DNA of 64,000 nucleotides, taken from Viridothelium virens. Taxonomy: Eukaryota > Ascomycota > Dothideomycetes > Trypetheliales > Trypetheliaceae. Shown in pieces: positions 10,590 to 22,354 of this stretch. Position 1 is the first letter of the stretch. Each line of letters begins with the position of its first letter. The notes below the pieces were generated by a model, which made no database searches, was not told where the DNA came from, and saw only the letters and a list, made by a program, of their open reading frames with translations. The stretch lies in the NCBI GenBank assembly GCA_010094025.1, contig ML991792.1:310001-374000 (forward strand), read 5' to 3'. The translations under genes and the position numbers were made by a program.

Positions 10590-12397
10590 CTAAGAAATCT
10601 GTACTCCGCTGACAGCTTCGTACAACGGCTTATAGAGGTCACATCGGTAGTCCACTGTGCTCTCCTGTATTACCGTCACTCCACTACCGTTCGTATTCCC
10701 CTGGTTTCCCAAGACACCCAGATCCTGATCACTCGCACCCAACCAGAAGCTGCCGCCCGTTCCGATAGCATTCCAGCCGGGTCCTCCGACGGGATCTTTG
10801 GCAAACTTGGCCCAGGCGCCATTCATAAAGGATGAGAGAGCATATTCTTGAACCGTGGGGCCGAGGATCGGATTAGTGAGGAGATAGCTACCGAAAACTT
10901 GGGGGATCTCTGAAGAGTGATAGACGCCGAGAAAGTTGTAGGGCTGTGCGTCGGGGAAGGAGGCCTGAGGTGGTGAGTGAGCTTTTATACAAGCCTTTCC
11001 TAGATCAGATAGACTTACGTTGTAGTAGTATCGCCAGGATGGGATTCCAACGGAAGCGGTGGCGTTAGCAAAGAGAGCGTCGCTCTTCAAACGCAATTAG
11101 CTTAATGATTACATTCGAACAGAATTCGCGTCTTGGAGCCAACTTACGCATTGAAACTCGACCTCGGTGAAAATCTGAGATATAACATCGTAATCGCTGT
11201 TCAGCCCGTTTTGACCTATCGGGTACGCGGCTTCAATCTGCTCCGGCAGACCTGGTATGGCGCCGAACGTCGTTTGAACATATTGTGTGACGTTGGTCTG
11301 CCCAACCTCGAATACGCGCCCTTCCTGAGCATTCGTTCCACTGAGGACAGGAATGTTGACGATATTCCCTGAAAGCCTCATTTGTGCAGGGTTTGAGACC
11401 AATGTCACATTGTCAGCGACTGGATTAAAGACCAGCTCTTGCATTTCAATAATGTTTTTGATCGTGGTTGCTGGCGCGGCGCGGATACATGTCAAGTTAC
11501 TCGTGCCTGTACAGTTCAGCATCGCGGCCAACGTATCCCAGCTTGGTGTGCTTGGCGCCTCGGGAGCAGCCCGATAACTGATCTGTCCGCTTTCCAAGAT
11601 TGCGCCTCGGAATGGCGGCGTACTGTTCTTTGGAAACGAAGTCAGGAGAGCATCGACCGAGAAGGCTCCTGCGGACTCCCCAAAAATGGTAACCTTTGTC
11701 GGATCTCCGCCGAATGCATGTATGTTTCGCTGTACCCAGTCAAGAGCAAAGCGTTGGTCGAGGAAGCCTAGGTTCTGGCCGGTTTGCGGGAGTTCTGGAG
11801 AGTTTGGGAAGCCAAAGACGTTGGTACGGTAATTTGGGGCTACAAGGATCACATCTTGATACGCCGCGAACATTGATCCGTCGTAAGCTGGCTGCATTGC
11901 CGTTCCAAACTCAAGCGATCCACCATAAATCCAGAACAACACAGCACGTCCTCCCGGCGGCGGTGGAGTAGAGGGGGCGTAGACATTAAGGTACAGGCAA
12001 TCTTCCGATTCTGCTGGGTTTGCTAGGTTGAAGACGGACAGGGTGAATTCGCGGGCAGCCAAGGGATCTGATTAATATGGTGAGCATTCGTTGCCAATGT
12101 TGTATATCAAAATAACTTACAGACGAACTGCTGAGTGCACGCTGCAGTGAATTGCGTCGCATTCCGAGCTGTGGTCGATCCAACAGGTCTTGATGGAGGG
12201 CTGAAGCGTTCTGGTGGTGACTGCGCGAACTCAATGCCGAGGAACTTATTTACAGTTGCTGTAGCACCCGGCAAACTAGTGGTCGTTCCGAAGATAGGGC
12301 CAGAATCAATTACCGCAGTGGGTGCCTGCGAAGAGCTGCATGTTACCGTTGTAAGGCTCGCAAGGCTCCAAATTGCTGCTGCGTGACGAAAATGCAT
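10590..12397 (-). CDS. Secreted type-B carboxylesterase/lipase
   Basis: Alpha/beta-hydrolase of the cholinesterase-like (COesterase) family, hydrolysing carboxylic esters outside the cell. Exons 12397-12121, 12067-11148, 11084-11019 and 10964-10590, 545 aa, all phases consistent. The N-terminus MHFRHAAAIWSLASLTTVTC is a signal peptide, which is why this ATG is preferred to one 12 codons upstream. Hallmarks are EDCLYLNVYAPS at 115-125, the nucleophile elbow GESAG with Ser224, and a late GVYHSSEIPQVFG block carrying the catalytic His. Several N-glycosylation sequons (NCT, NLT, NVT, NAT) fit secretion. Two cysteines flank the C-terminal part. Substrate is unknown. Confidence 0.92.
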
Positions 12398-13513
12398 CTT
12401 GGCGTATGTGGTCGAGGTCAAGACGGTCACCAAAAGACACCACAGACGTCGCGACCCAATATTTATCCATCTTTCTCCAAGAACTCGGAGAATTAAGCAG
12501 CGGCAGGGATGTCGATATTGTGCGGAGTACCAACCTGAATCTTGAAGCCGACACGGGACGGGTATGTTTTTCTGAGAAGAGCCGAGGTGTAAAACTTGAG
12601 AATGACGCAGTTGAAGGCTGCAACATTTTACCTCATCTGGTCTATGCGTTACCTGGCCGTCAAATGGGCTGTCTTGAGGCGTTGGTCCTGCCGATCTCTC
12701 ATGCAGGTAGTTGATCTTCCCTGCACATTATACATCTAGTTTGAATATCCAATACGGTAAAGAGTTCAGAAGAATGAGCACTTGGATATTGTATCGAATG
12801 GCTTGTGCTATGGCAGTAAAGATCAGAACGGCATTCAATCCATCTTCTCCTGAGGCCCGTCGTCCCAGTGGTTCTTGCCGAGAGAAGAGCGAATGGTTTT
12901 GAAACGGTCGAAGAACTTATGAAATGACGTTGAATTTGCGGGGACAATCCATGTCGATTCCAGTATTCAGGAACGGCAACTTACGAGCCGGTGTTCCCCG
13001 AACAGAGCTATTGTCTGTTGTCGGTTAAGCCATGCACCGCATGGGTGCGTGGATGCGTGGTGGATGGGCGGGCGCGGACCGAGAGTGCGAACTGCCTCGG
13101 TAAGGTCCTGTTTCGGGAAATTACAGCCGGAGGGATCCACCACCACCGAATCCTGCTCGGGGTAACTTGCAATAAATCTGGCTGTCCATATTAATCGTTT
13201 TTCCCCTTTGCCATGTGTATGTCGACTGTCGGCTTTGATTGTGGAACCCTGGCACCTACACAGAGAAGTGAAGAGGTGAACCCGGCTAACGAGGGGTTTT
13301 GTGTGTTAAAGACTCCCTTTAAATGGCTCACAATATCGCGTCCCCCTTGTGCACGGGACCGGGACTGATACTCATCCTGCGAACCTGTCATTTTCGAATC
13401 AGTCCGCAGTCTCATAGATCCGTGGACTTGCAGCCGGTCAATACCAAACACGGAAACGTGCTTCTCTAACCGTGCGGATGCATATCTTTTTGGCGATGAC
13501 AAGGACCAAATGT
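12398..13513. other. Intergenic: esterase promoter and RRP40 3' side
   Basis: 1116 bp with scattered short ORFs on both strands, none showing a conserved motif or plausible splice partners. No RNA gene was recognised. Confidence 0.5.
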
Positions 13514-14316
13514 TCACATAGTTTTCAACAGGTTCTTGACCAAATTCCTCTGTTCTTCAATGCCCAGGCCTTTTTCATCTGTTTCTTTTACGGCCTTCCC
13601 CACGGCAAGTGTACTCCTCACGGATCCGCTATTGACCCAGAGTTTCCCATTGCGGCCAACAGCGATTTCATACGGGACGCGCTCCGCTAACTCTTCCAAA
13701 ACAATGAGTCGAGCTTGCTCCTTGAGCTTGGGAGACATGAGTCTTCTTGCCATTCCCAGACTAATATCAAATAACATGCCGCCTTTTAAGGGACCCAGTC
13801 CGTCTGCTTTCCCTGTAGAGGGCTGTACGCATTCGAGCTCTGGCTCCATGAATTTATTGGCAAGGGAGACTCGAGCGTAGACCAGATTGCCGCTTGTGAG
13901 GACAGGTCTCGTCTTTCTGGTTGCGCCTTCGAATGCCAGCTGTGGGAGCAACGCGAAAGTAGTATAGGGCGTGATAGCGCAATGATAGAAGTCGGCTGAG
14001 GAATGATGAACCGTAGCGATGATCAGGTCGCCAACGGTGGGGTTGTACTAGGATTTCAGGTCAGACATGAATTCTGCTAGATTTTCTCCTCCGCTCATAC
14101 CTTTCCGCCGTTGTGCTCCACCCAAATTGCATTTTTGCGCTCATCGACGCAAAGCTCGCCGCCCAAAACTGCTGTTATTGTGTCCGGTAATTCATGCTGA
14201 AGGCCAGGTCCAAGAGTTAATGGTTTCGATGAATTTCTAGAGGTAGGTAAGGCATCGCTTTGGACGATATCCCCAGGCAAGAGGACATGGATCGCCGTCA
14301 TTGCTGGTGTCGTCAA
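13514..14316 (-). CDS. RRP40: Exosome complex RNA-binding subunit Rrp40
   Basis: Cap subunit of the RNA exosome (3'-5' RNA decay and rRNA processing, nucleus and cytoplasm). Exons 14316-14101 and 14047-13514, 249 aa, near the usual 240-270. The order is N-terminal domain (VLLPGDIV, LGPGLQHE), S1 domain (VGDLIIATVHHSSADFYHC with ITPYTTFALLPQLAFEGATR), then the KH domain (LVYARVSLANKFMEPELEC, GPLKGGMLFDISLGMARRL, VGRNGKLWVNSGS). The G-x-N-G motif of the Rrp40 KH domain is intact at GRNGKLWV. It shares a short 235-bp upstream region with the divergent SSZ1 gene. Confidence 0.93.
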
Positions 14317-14551
14317 TGTCCGCTTTCCTTTCGGACGTTAATGTAGAATAATAAATGAAGTCAGGTCGCGGTACGCCGGCCTTCCTTCCGCCGGCCTTCC
14401 CGCCTCATCGCCAAAAAGTTTGAGCTCGATTTTTTTCAGCCAACAGATTACACTTCTTTCCACTCCTGCGTTTGGAGGTGTACATCTCATTCTCAAAATT
14501 CCAAATCTTTCAAAATATTTCACCCAGAACCGAGCTTCTCTCTGAAGGAAG
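14317..14551. promoter_or_regulatory. Short bidirectional promoter RRP40 / SSZ1
   Basis: Only 235 bp lie between the two start codons of divergently transcribed RNA/ribosome-related genes. Co-regulation is an inference from the spacing. Confidence 0.5.
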
Positions 14552-16442
14552 ATGAGTGCGGAGGAGAGCGCTCCGGCGCGAACAGCCATTGGTATTGGGT
14601 TTGGGAATAGCTACAGCTCAATTGCCTATACTACTGGTGTAGGTTGCTGTGCTTGACTATTGCATTATTTTAGCTGATTGCGGCTACAGGACGGTAAAGC
14701 AGAGGTCATAGCCAACGAAGAAGGAGGTGAGGCTTCGGCGAGCTTCGCAGCATATCGATACGTGCTAATGTGCGAGTTTAGATCGTCAGATACCCTCTAT
14801 ACTATCGTACATAGAGGGTGAAGAATTCCAGGGAACACAAGCTAAAGCACAACTGATTCGCAACCCAAAGAACACTGTCGCCTACTTCAGAGATTTTCTT
14901 GGGAAAGAGTAAGTCTGCCTCCACAGATCGGCTGGAATTGGAACTCACAGAAACCTTAGCTTTAAATCAATAGATCCGTCTCCTTGTCATGCATCTGCAC
15001 ACCCTGTAGAGCACAGCTCCGGCATAGCGTTCTCAATACGAGATACGGAGGCTGAAAGCGAAAACACCGTAACAGTCTCTGAGATCACGACCCGGCACCT
15101 AAAACGGTTGAAAACTTCAGCATCAGACTTTCTGGGGAAAGAAGTGAATGCAGCTGTCATAACGGTACCCACTGATTACAGTGTTGCTCAAAAAGAAGGT
15201 CTAAAGGCGTCAGCAAAAGGAGCAGGAATCGAAGTACTCCAATTCATTCACGAACCGGTTTCAGCGGTCCTCGCGTATGATGCACGGCCCGATGCCAAGT
15301 TGTCAGACAAGATCATTCTGGTTGCAGATCTTGGAGGGACGAGATCAGATGTGGCAGTCGTTGCTTCAAGGGGAGGGATGTATAGCATATTGGCGACAGC
15401 TCACGACTATGACCTAGGAGGCGCTAAACTGGACAAAGTACTCATAGATCACTTCGCGAAAGAATTTATCAAAAAGCATAAGACCGACCCACGGAAGAAC
15501 GAGCGCAGTCTCGCCAAACTCAAACTCGAATCAGAGGCGACTCGAAAGGCCCTTAGTTTGGGTGCGACTGCCAGCTTTAGCGTAGAGAGTCTGGCAGACG
15601 GCATCGACTTTACAGCAACAATCAACCGCACGCGGTTCGAACTATTGGCGAACAAAGTCTTTGGCAGCTTTATTCGACTCATCGAAGGCGCCGTCCAGAA
15701 AGCCGAGCTCGACGTCCTTGACATTGACGAGATAATATTAACGGGTGGTACCTCTCACACGCCCAAGATAGCAAGCAATCTCCAAACACACTTCCCTCAA
15801 AGTACAGCGATCCTCGCCCCTGCAACTTCGGTCACTGCCATCAACCCCTCTGAACTCAGTGCTCGCGGCGCTGCTATCCAGGCCAGTCTCATCGCTGAGT
15901 ACGATACCGAAGACATCGAGCAGAGCACGCACCCAATGGTCACCGTCACCCCTCATATTTCCAAAGCGATCGGTGTCCTATGCATATCGGACGACGAGCA
16001 GAAAGGCATTTTCAAGAAGCTTGTAGAAGCCGAGACGGCGGTCCCCGCACGGCGAACCGCTCATTTCGCAGTACCGAGAGAAGGGGGAGACGTCATTGTG
16101 AAGATCTGTGAGGGCGTCCGCGAGATCAAGGTTTCGAAGCCAGAGCCAAAGCCAAAGACGAACGGGAAACCAGAGGGAGAAGATGATGTGGATGACGATG
16201 AGGATGACGAGGATGAAGACGATGAGGATGAGGAAGATGAGATCAGGGAGAAAGTGTGGAAGGCTGGTAAGGTGCTTGCAGAGACAGCGGTAAAAGGCGT
16301 CAAGAAAGGCGGAAAAGTAGAGGTTCAGGTCAATGTTGGAGGGGATCTCGCGGTGCAGTTGATCGTGCGGGAAGTGGGTGGCAAAGGGGGTGTGCGAGGA
16401 AATATTGGAAAGCCCACCACAGTGGAGAATGGAAGTGCTTGA
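14552..16442 (+). CDS. SSZ1: Hsp70-like protein Ssz1, ribosome-associated complex
   Basis: Atypical Hsp70 that pairs with zuotin in the ribosome-associated complex, acting on nascent chains and translation fidelity. Exons 14552-14638, 14690-14726, 14782-14908 and 14960-16442, 577 aa. The ATPase-like domain is clear: AIGIGFGNSYSSIAY, DRQIPSILSYIEGEE, AAVITVPTDYSVAQKEGL, FIHEPVSAVLAYDA, LVADLGGTRSDVAVV, ILTGGTSHTPKIASN. The peptide-binding domain is short, as expected for Ssz1. A long acidic run (DDVDDDEDDEDEDDEDEEDE) sits at about residue 490, which lengthens it relative to the yeast protein (about 538 aa). Exon 2 is only 37 nt. Family identification is firm. Confidence 0.93.
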
Positions 16443-18083
16443 GTCCGCGCTGTCACTGATGAATTGGTGTTTCGCTCCTCATGATGCAATTGATTAGAAG
16501 GATATTTCTTGAAGGTTTCTGCCAATGAGTGGGACATTCCAGCACATGCATTCGAGCCATTGGCGCTGAGAGGGTCCCAGGGATAGATAAAGTAGTACAG
16601 ATGCAGCGTTTGTGCCTTGCTTGGAGCATACACATTGATTGTGAGCACACAAACATTGGAGATGTACTCCGTAAAAGCAATTCGGTGTGGTGGACCCTTT
16701 GGAATCTTTCTCTCACGTGTGTCAATCTACGAGAGCAGACTGGACGCCTTTGGTGCGGTCTTCAGCCAGCCCGCGTCCTAAGCCCGCCGGCCTCAGCCAT
16801 AACACGACCTCAGCCATAACACGAAACCTTTGCGAAATTCAAGAACACCCCTGTCGTCTAAACATCAACGCTATTGATCAAAATGCACGCATGGAAATAC
16901 GAAAGTTACTCACTCCGAAGCACAGCCCAGGTTACCGTTGACTCAAGCACCATTGAAAAATACGAAATCACCCAGAGGCGGTGCGGTATTGTCGTACTTC
17001 ACGCTATGGTGCTTGGACCCATGCACCGGCTTTGATAGACCATGCACCCTTGGTAGGCTCGCAGGGGAGTCTTAGGGGATCGAGAGAAAGAGAGAAAAAG
17101 CGAGCCTACAGTGATACGAATTGGTCACGGTACGGAGTACAGAACATTGATTCTAGGTAACCATCGTGCCAAAAGCAAGCGCGATGCTGACCTACATGCT
17201 GATTATTCTAGACTCAATCGGAAGCGACGACTGAGCTCGGCGAATAGCATCTCAGGAACCTCTGGGTGTCTGCAATAATACCGCAGCGCTATCTCCCACT
17301 TCGGGTCGTTCCCCGTTCACGCTGTCGATCTAGCCTTGACTGGAAAAGAGCTCGTTCAGTATTATCCAACCACGTAGATGAACGCAGGGCCCCTGGAAAA
17401 GCTCGTTTGTTTTACTCTACGCCAGCACGACCTGCAGAGGGCGCATTTCAAAATTCCGGATCGGAGACCCTTGGGTAATATGACAGCATCTTGATCATGC
17501 TGAGCCTCAATGGAAAGAACAGATCGAAGGTCGGCATGGTTTGTAAGTTAGGCGTGCTTCGACAATCGTAAGGCGTGCTTTTAGGCATGTACTAAAGTAG
17601 AGATCAAGCACGAGCCATAGGCTTGGCGTTGGTACGGCATGATAGAGAACTCGTATCCAATACGGTGTTCGCGAGCAGGTGTTTTTCTGTGTGGCGCGGA
17701 GAGATGTGGGGAGCGTGGCATCCAAGAAGATCCACAGATCCACGCCTTCGCAAAGTCTGGGCGCACATGACGCGAGGTACGAGGTTAAGGACAACGACTG
17801 CGAAGAGTAAGGCAGCGATGATACTGCGTCAGTCCTCAAAGGCAGACGGCGTCCAGCTGATTAAGTCTCTGCCTTGCAATTGACTCTCCTTAATTTGACC
17901 GGGCGCCCCCCCCCATGCCACCCAAAATATTGCAGATATAGCGCACTGCGGTCGACAATTGCGTGCTCCTCTTCATTCATGTTGCCATACAATATTAACT
18001 GCCCGCGACCATCATTTCGTACTTTCGACGACGTCCACCGCTCCTAGACCCATTACGCTCCTTTATCTCTACTTTGGTCTACT
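16443..18083. other. Long intergenic region
   Basis: 1.64 kb with no credible gene. A perfect 17-bp direct duplication lies at 16791-16824. The largest ORF (17507-17839, minus, 110 aa) has no recognisable motif. A run of Cs sits near 17906. Confidence 0.5.
16791..16824. repeat. Perfect 17-bp tandem duplication
   Basis: The unit cctcagccataacacga occurs twice head to tail (16791-16807 and 16808-16824). Confidence 0.95.
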
Positions 18084-18745
18084 ATGGCACGCGCAAATTT
18101 TCTTATAATTGCTCTTGCAATCTGTTTGGTAGTGATTCGGGCGGCACCAGTCTCGAATACACCGCTACACGCTCATACGGCCGATATTATTCGCGAGCGG
18201 GACTCTCTGTCTCCTATAGACAACAAGGTCACTCTTCGTGCACTTCTACGGGATTTCGGGATCCGCCATCATCGTCACGATAGACCTCACTATTATGCAA
18301 ATATCCAAGCACCTACAGCATGGTCATCGGAATTTTGGATGAGCCTGGCAACTCGCCCATCAATTCACTGTCCATTCCGGAAAGTCGATTCGCAACATCG
18401 TCCCCATCGCCGACCACACCCCAAAGCCTTCGGATCCAAACATATCCCAGAGAAACCATGTACAACTTATGACAGTGATACACCTGCAAACAACGCAAAG
18501 GGTACTTTTGTGCTACTTATATTCGCTGGCACCGCAATCTGCTCTCTGTTTTTGGCCTGGAAGGTGATGAGCGTGGCCATTGATCAGTAAGTCGAGCGCT
18601 CTAGAAGGCGACGTCCGAATTCACCAGGAACTTACCATGACGTAGACTCAGAAAATCATTCAGGCAAAGAGCACGCTATGAACGTGTGGTAGAGAAACCA
18701 TCCCACCGACTTTCTAAGATGGCATCGATTCTTGAGGAGACTTGA
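18084..18745 (+). CDS. Hypothetical secreted/type I membrane protein
   Basis: Exons 18084-18586 and 18646-18745, 200 aa. It has a signal peptide (MARANFLIIALAICLVVIRA), a His/Pro/Arg-rich extracellular part, then a single membrane span (GTFVLLIFAGTAICSLFLAW) at about 141-160. A short basic cytosolic tail (LRKSFRQRARYERVV) follows, encoded mostly by exon 2. This topology fits a small single-pass surface protein. I recognise no family. It is the first of three consecutive plus-strand genes with signal peptides. Confidence 0.65.
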
Positions 18746-19309
18746 TCCAGCCCAGGTCTTTTTATTCGGTCCATTGAGACATGATAATTCTTATCCCTGC
18801 GCTATGTCCCTGCTGTCTTCAAAGGCCTTGCAAGGAACCTTAGTCATTTTCTGCTGGATTTCATGAACGCAAGGCAAACGCTCGAATTGTGGTTCTGGAA
18901 TCTTTTCCACATAAGGACACACGAGTAAGACTAAGAGGTGAAGGGCACTTGACGCCCAGTCGACTCATTACCTCGATCCGAAAGATGCGAGACGTTTATT
19001 CTGAGATCAGAAATCAGGGGTTCCCAGCGTCACATCCCGACGCGCTGATGGACCTTCTGAATCAATTACCTAGCCAAGCTGGTGACCAGCCGAAACTAGG
19101 CAAGATGGAAAGATTGGGCTGGATAAGGCTGGGTCGTGCGTTTTCTGGGGAAGGAATGCGTTACCCCTACATTCTTCGGCAGACTGTTGATGCTCACTGG
19201 AATGTATACAGCCATCGCCAGGACCTATGACATGTATTCTTCACTACTCGACAGTTCTTAGAAGGATTACTATACTTATCCTTGGGCAGATGCCTTTCTT
19301 CATGACGCG
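18746..19309. other. Intergenic, one weak ORF
   Basis: A plus-strand ORF of 113 codons (18889-19230) is present. It has no start context, introns or motif that support it; I do not call it. Confidence 0.45.
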
Positions 19310-20544
19310 ATGGCGTTTCTGTTATGTCTACTTCTCCTCGTCCTGCTGTCTTCCACCCTGGGTTCTGGCGCACTCGCAAGAGGGCATAAACCAGCCGTTC
19401 ATCGCCGATTGGCAAATGCCAGAAGTATCGATGCGCGACAAGCTGTAGGCTCACTGCCACCTGCTCCGAATGCGCCAAAAATGGGCCCTGGGCCTCAAGT
19501 TATATCTGCTTCCAACGTTCTGGCAACGTTTACTCCTTCTCCATCTGCAAGTCCCATTCAGATCACCCAGCAAAGCCAAGTCGTCACAACCTTTGTGCCA
19601 CAATTCACGTTATGTGAGCTGCCGCCTATCGCGTTCTTTCCAGTATCTGTTACCAACTCAGGATCTATAGGTCCACAGCTTCTGAACTTATCCACGGGCT
19701 ATTCAGTATCAATTCCGCCTGGCAATGGAACATGTTCAACATTCCTGAGCCCTACTCAAACGACAGTATGCGCCACAACATTGACAGGCCTTGCAACAAC
19801 ATATCCAGTGACGGATTGCGCCCAGCAGATCACATTCTCGAGCCAACTGGGCTATACGCTCGTGACGCCGACGGCGACTCCAACGAATGGCTCGATTGCT
19901 GCAGGCAATTATTCAAATTCCAGCCTCATTACCCCAGCCTCCTCCATCCAGACCCTTACAACATATTATTTGGCCCCCTGGCAGGAGCTGACAAGCGCTG
20001 GAACTCCACCAGCCGATGTCGATGTCAAAATATGTTCTGCTGCGTTAGGTGACACTAATGAATGTCTTTCTGAGCATGAGACTTGGGTCACTCAGCTGAC
20101 AACGATCGCTTCTACGATTACCTCAAGCATCAACTTCACTGCTACGCTGCCTGGCCCATCCCAATTGATTGTAGAGACAATAGTGGCGAACATTACTGAT
20201 ACCCTGACGACGTTAACCATGGCAACGAATATGGTCTTGGATGTCAATCTCATCACTGAGACTCTCAGCACAAGTCGAGTGTCATCTGAAGTGTCAACCG
20301 AAGTGCCGTCAACGGTCCTGTCAACGGATACCTCGACCATCACGGTGTTTCCAGCGTCCAAGTATCAGCCGATGTAAGGTATACATCTCTTGTGCATCCC
20401 TAACTGACAAGATCTGACAGCGAAATTTCTAGTCCCAATGTCACAAGCACGATCACCAATCATCTCACTCGGACCACATATTCCGGAACATCGACAGTGA
20501 CCATGACGGGCCTTTCGACTCCACCCAACGTTCAAGTGGCCTGA
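19310..20544 (+). CDS. Conserved hypothetical secreted S/T-rich protein
   Basis: Exons 19310-20373 and 20433-20544, 391 aa. A strong signal peptide (AFLLCLLLLVLLSSTLGSG) is followed by a Cys-spaced domain with FVPQFTLCELPPIAFFPV, TTVCATTL and TDCAQQITFSS. A second block contains TYYLAPWQELTSAGTPP, DVDVKICS, CLSEHETWVTQL. The rest is very rich in Ser/Thr, fitting O-glycosylation at the cell surface. The Tyr-Tyr-x-Ala-Pro-Trp pattern looks like one I remember in uncharacterised ascomycete secreted proteins. No enzyme motif or GPI signal is evident. Exon 2 continues the S/T-rich reading frame to a stop. Confidence 0.72.
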
Positions 20545-21093
20545 CCACGTGTGAGCCTGAGTTGCAAATAAGCCTCGGTAATACGATGCTTTCTGTAGAG
20601 AGGGCGGTTGCTGCAGATCATATCTTTCTGTTCCGTTGTACTGTTTTTGGACTCCAATGAGGCTTTATGGAAAATGCTCGCAGGCGTGCAATGGGTATGT
20701 GTAACGACGCGCTTTGTCCGATCTCCTGTGGTTTACGCCTCTGTTACTGGTGTGTAAGGTAGTGTGACAAGCGAGATGCCTGCAAATACAAGATCACAAT
20801 AAGATATTGAAAGAACCTTCCCTTTCCGGTGATTTGAACACATCTTTTCAGTGGGTCAGTGGTAGCTTCCCGTTTGTGTACGTCACGCACATGAGGATAG
20901 AAACTGCCAGGAGTAAATTTTTTAGAATATAAACACAGACCCACCGCGTAGTTACGATTCTCTCATCCACCTCTCATTCACTTTCTACCTCTTGCTCAAT
21001 CCGCTTCAGTAGCGGCCCTTAACTTCAAAGCCACAGAACCCACTCTTTCAGTCCTATATCCAGGACGTCTGATTTTCGACCAAATTAGCTACC
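20545..21093. other. Intergenic / promoter of the next secreted protein gene
   Basis: No coding signal. A TATA-like stretch (aatataaac) lies near 20927, about 165 bp before the ATG at 21094. Confidence 0.4.
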
Positions 21094-21927
21094 ATGTTGT
21101 TTGCCTCCCTTCTCTGCCTCTTGGGCGCTGCCGCCTGTCTGGCCAATCCTGTCCATCTCAAAGCCGAGCCTCGTGGAGTCACCGAAACCTATGAGATCGA
21201 GACCGGCTCGAACCTAGGCCATTTCACCACTGCCACCACTTCTTGCAGCGACGACCTTCCCCCTATAACCACTGTCACGGACGTAAACACGGGAGCCTGG
21301 TTGCCGAGTTGTCGACTGTGCTATCCGCCATACAGCGAGACTTGGACTATAGCGACGTCAGACTTCACCGCCTTCCAGTCCATCGAGAAATCTCACGCCA
21401 CCATCCTCACTCCCCACGACACTTTCTCCCAGCCCAGCCTGTTGCCCCCGCGCAGTGTCGATTTCACCACCAAAATCTTGAACAAGCCAGGCGCGACGAG
21501 AGTCCTGGCCGGGCCAACGGCCATCAGTGATGACGACGGCATCTATGCCAGGGCTGCCACGGCTCGCCCTACTGCTACCGAGGGCAACACGGCCGTACCC
21601 ACAGCTCCGATTCTCATCAGCAACAACGGCGTTGTCAACGTCGCAGCTGCTACGACCACCTGTACTGGCAATGCGACGTCCGCTTCCGTACTAACGATCC
21701 CCAATAACTCTACGACATTCACTACACCCCTCACGACGATCTCCGTGACCCTTCAGCCTTTTCCCCCGTTTCCTCCTCTCACCACGGTGCTGACAGTGCC
21801 GGTGTCTGAGGCGAGTGACGTGAGCAGTTTTCTCAGTTGGGTGACGGATGATTCCACCACTACGGCCGCGGCTCCGACTGGGGTCCAGACCGCGTCAAGG
21901 CCTTTAATATCAGGCGGAGGACCGTGA
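21094..21927 (+). CDS. Hypothetical secreted S/T-rich protein
   Basis: Single exon, 277 aa. A signal peptide (MLFASLLCLLGAAACLA) is followed by VHLKAEPRGV, a short region with four cysteines (SCSDDLPPI to PSCRLCYPP), and a long Thr/Ser/Pro-rich region with sequons (NAT, NNST). The C-terminus PLISGGGP lacks a hydrophobic GPI-type tail. It has the same style as the gene just upstream, but I cannot show homology by eye. Function unknown, probably cell wall or secreted. Confidence 0.65.
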   Translation: MLFASLLCLLGAAACLANPVHLKAEPRGVTETYEIETGSNLGHFTTATTSCSDDLPPITTVTDVNTGAWLPSCRLCYPPYSETWTIATSDFTAFQSIEKSHATILTPHDTFSQPSLLPPRSVDFTTKILNKPGATRVLAGPTAISDDDGIYARAATARPTATEGNTAVPTAPILISNNGVVNVAAATTTCTGNATSASVLTIPNNSTTFTTPLTTISVTLQPFPPFPPLTTVLTVPVSEASDVSSFLSWVTDDSTTTAAAPTGVQTASRPLISGGGP

Positions 21928-22354
21928 TTTCGTCGTTTGGTTCTGCTCAACCATTTGTTGATGCGTTCCTAAGTGGTTGACAGCTCGATGGATTTATCGT
22001 CCATAACACGACTTTGATGCGAGAGATGAGGAAGGAAGACGACTGAGATAAAGGATGATTGCACATGTCGAAATGAAGGAATGAAACAAGATAGCTAGAC
22101 TTTGCTCTTATGACATTCACTACGCCCGACTGGTACGTCCAGTGGCCGGATTTTAATTAGAGCTTGACAGACCTTGAAATGAAATCCTCCGAGCTTTCCA
22201 GAACGCTTTTCATTGTACGCATGACGTAGACCAGACGGATGCGTTGCCGACAAGACGCACTGCCAAGGAGTATCGCGCAGGTCCAAACATTAGACCTTCA
22301 CCATCCCCATCTACGCGGCATGGGAAGACCAGACAACACAGCGACACCATGATA
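21928..22354. other. Intergenic, convergent 3' regions
   Basis: 427 bp between the ends of two convergent genes; nothing recognisable. Confidence 0.5.

Noticed and set aside
17507-17839. 110-codon minus-strand ORF
   Set aside because: No recognisable domain or signal; chance ORF in a long intergenic region.
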